26,279 bases of DNA from Mesostigma viride (taxonomy: Eukaryota > Streptophyta > Mesostigmatophyceae > Mesostigmatales > Mesostigmataceae): assembly GCA_009746045.1 (NCBI GenBank), contig RPFO01000165.1:1784046-1810324 (forward strand), given 5' to 3'. The position numbers were made by a program, and so were the translations under genes. The notes below the pieces were generated by a model. The model was given only the letters and a program-made list of their open reading frames with translations. It was not told the origin of the DNA and did no database searches. Positions 25,961 to 26,279 of the stretch are shown one piece after another; the stretch's first letter is position 1, and every line of letters starts with the position of its first letter.

Positions 25961-26279
25961 AAATACTGGCCAACTCTTCTACACGCCCCCGCCAGGTTAT
26001 ATTTCTCCATGTGTACACCCTGTGTGGCCATGGAAAGAAATGGTGCATTATCCTCTACAGTTTGTCATTGGTATCCTATCTCCATGCCACTGTTTCTCGC
26101 TGTCAATAGATTAATTTGTTTGAACAACTAGTATCATGCCGCTGCAATGTTTACTATGATACGTCCTCCTATATGGATGTGCATTGGCGAGGCCGCCTGG
26201 GAGGGCTGCCTGCTGCCGTCATCATAGATTGGTCGTTGAGGAGGTGGACTCGATGAGATACTGGCACCTGGCACTCAGT
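25838..26279 (+). other. VARS intron after exon k (runs off window)
   Basis: It starts GTACGTGG. Apart from the donor-border copy nothing is recognised; no acceptor followed by synthetase-like codons was found before the window end. Confidence 0.6.

Overview
This is a eukaryotic nuclear window, most likely from a green alga (Chlorophyta, probably the volvocine/chlamydomonadalean side). The reasons are G/C-rich third codon positions in the exons, many GT-AG introns of 0.3-2.8 kb, TGTAA-type 3' signals, and PAT/Kangaroo-like tyrosine-recombinase retrotransposons of the kind described from Volvox. The species cannot be fixed from the sequence.

Left half (1-14076): a nest of two related but distinct tyrosine-recombinase (YR) retrotransposon families, called T1 and T2 here. 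Both show the split direct repeat layout A1-genes-B1-A2-B2. T1 copy 1 (1-5241, +) has gag, RT/RNase H and YR regions, all broken. It is followed without a spacer by the 5' kilobase of a T2 element (5242-6254) that runs into a 25-N assembly gap (6255-6279). Next comes a second T1 copy on the minus strand (6299-9446, 5' truncated inside the RT), and then a nearly complete T2 element (9448-14026, +) with gag, RT and RNase H but no YR domain. The T1/T2 junctions fall exactly at B|A repeat boundaries. Flipping 6280-9447 would recreate a perfect T1-T2 junction, so that block is either a real inversion or an assembly error.

Right half (14640-25837, +): eleven consecutive exons (1,185 nt, 395 codons, all phases compatible, no stops) of a valyl-tRNA synthetase resembling the bacterial/organellar type. 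They run from the editing domain through the KMSKS signature to the start of the anticodon-binding region. The exons with the N-terminus and HIGH signature are not in the window, so the retroelement nest probably lies in an intron of this gene. The 3' end also runs off the window. The last complete intron holds a 1.9-kb TTAA-flanked element with short terminal inverted repeats.

The most unusual signal is in the synthetase introns. At least eight exon-intron boundaries are accompanied, inside the adjoining intron, by one to three diverged tandem copies of the boundary itself (exon edge plus splice site plus intron edge). This suggests that these introns grew by repeated tandem duplication of splice junctions. 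A second point of interest is a 2A-like motif (GDVHPNPGP) between the RNase H and YR regions of T1.
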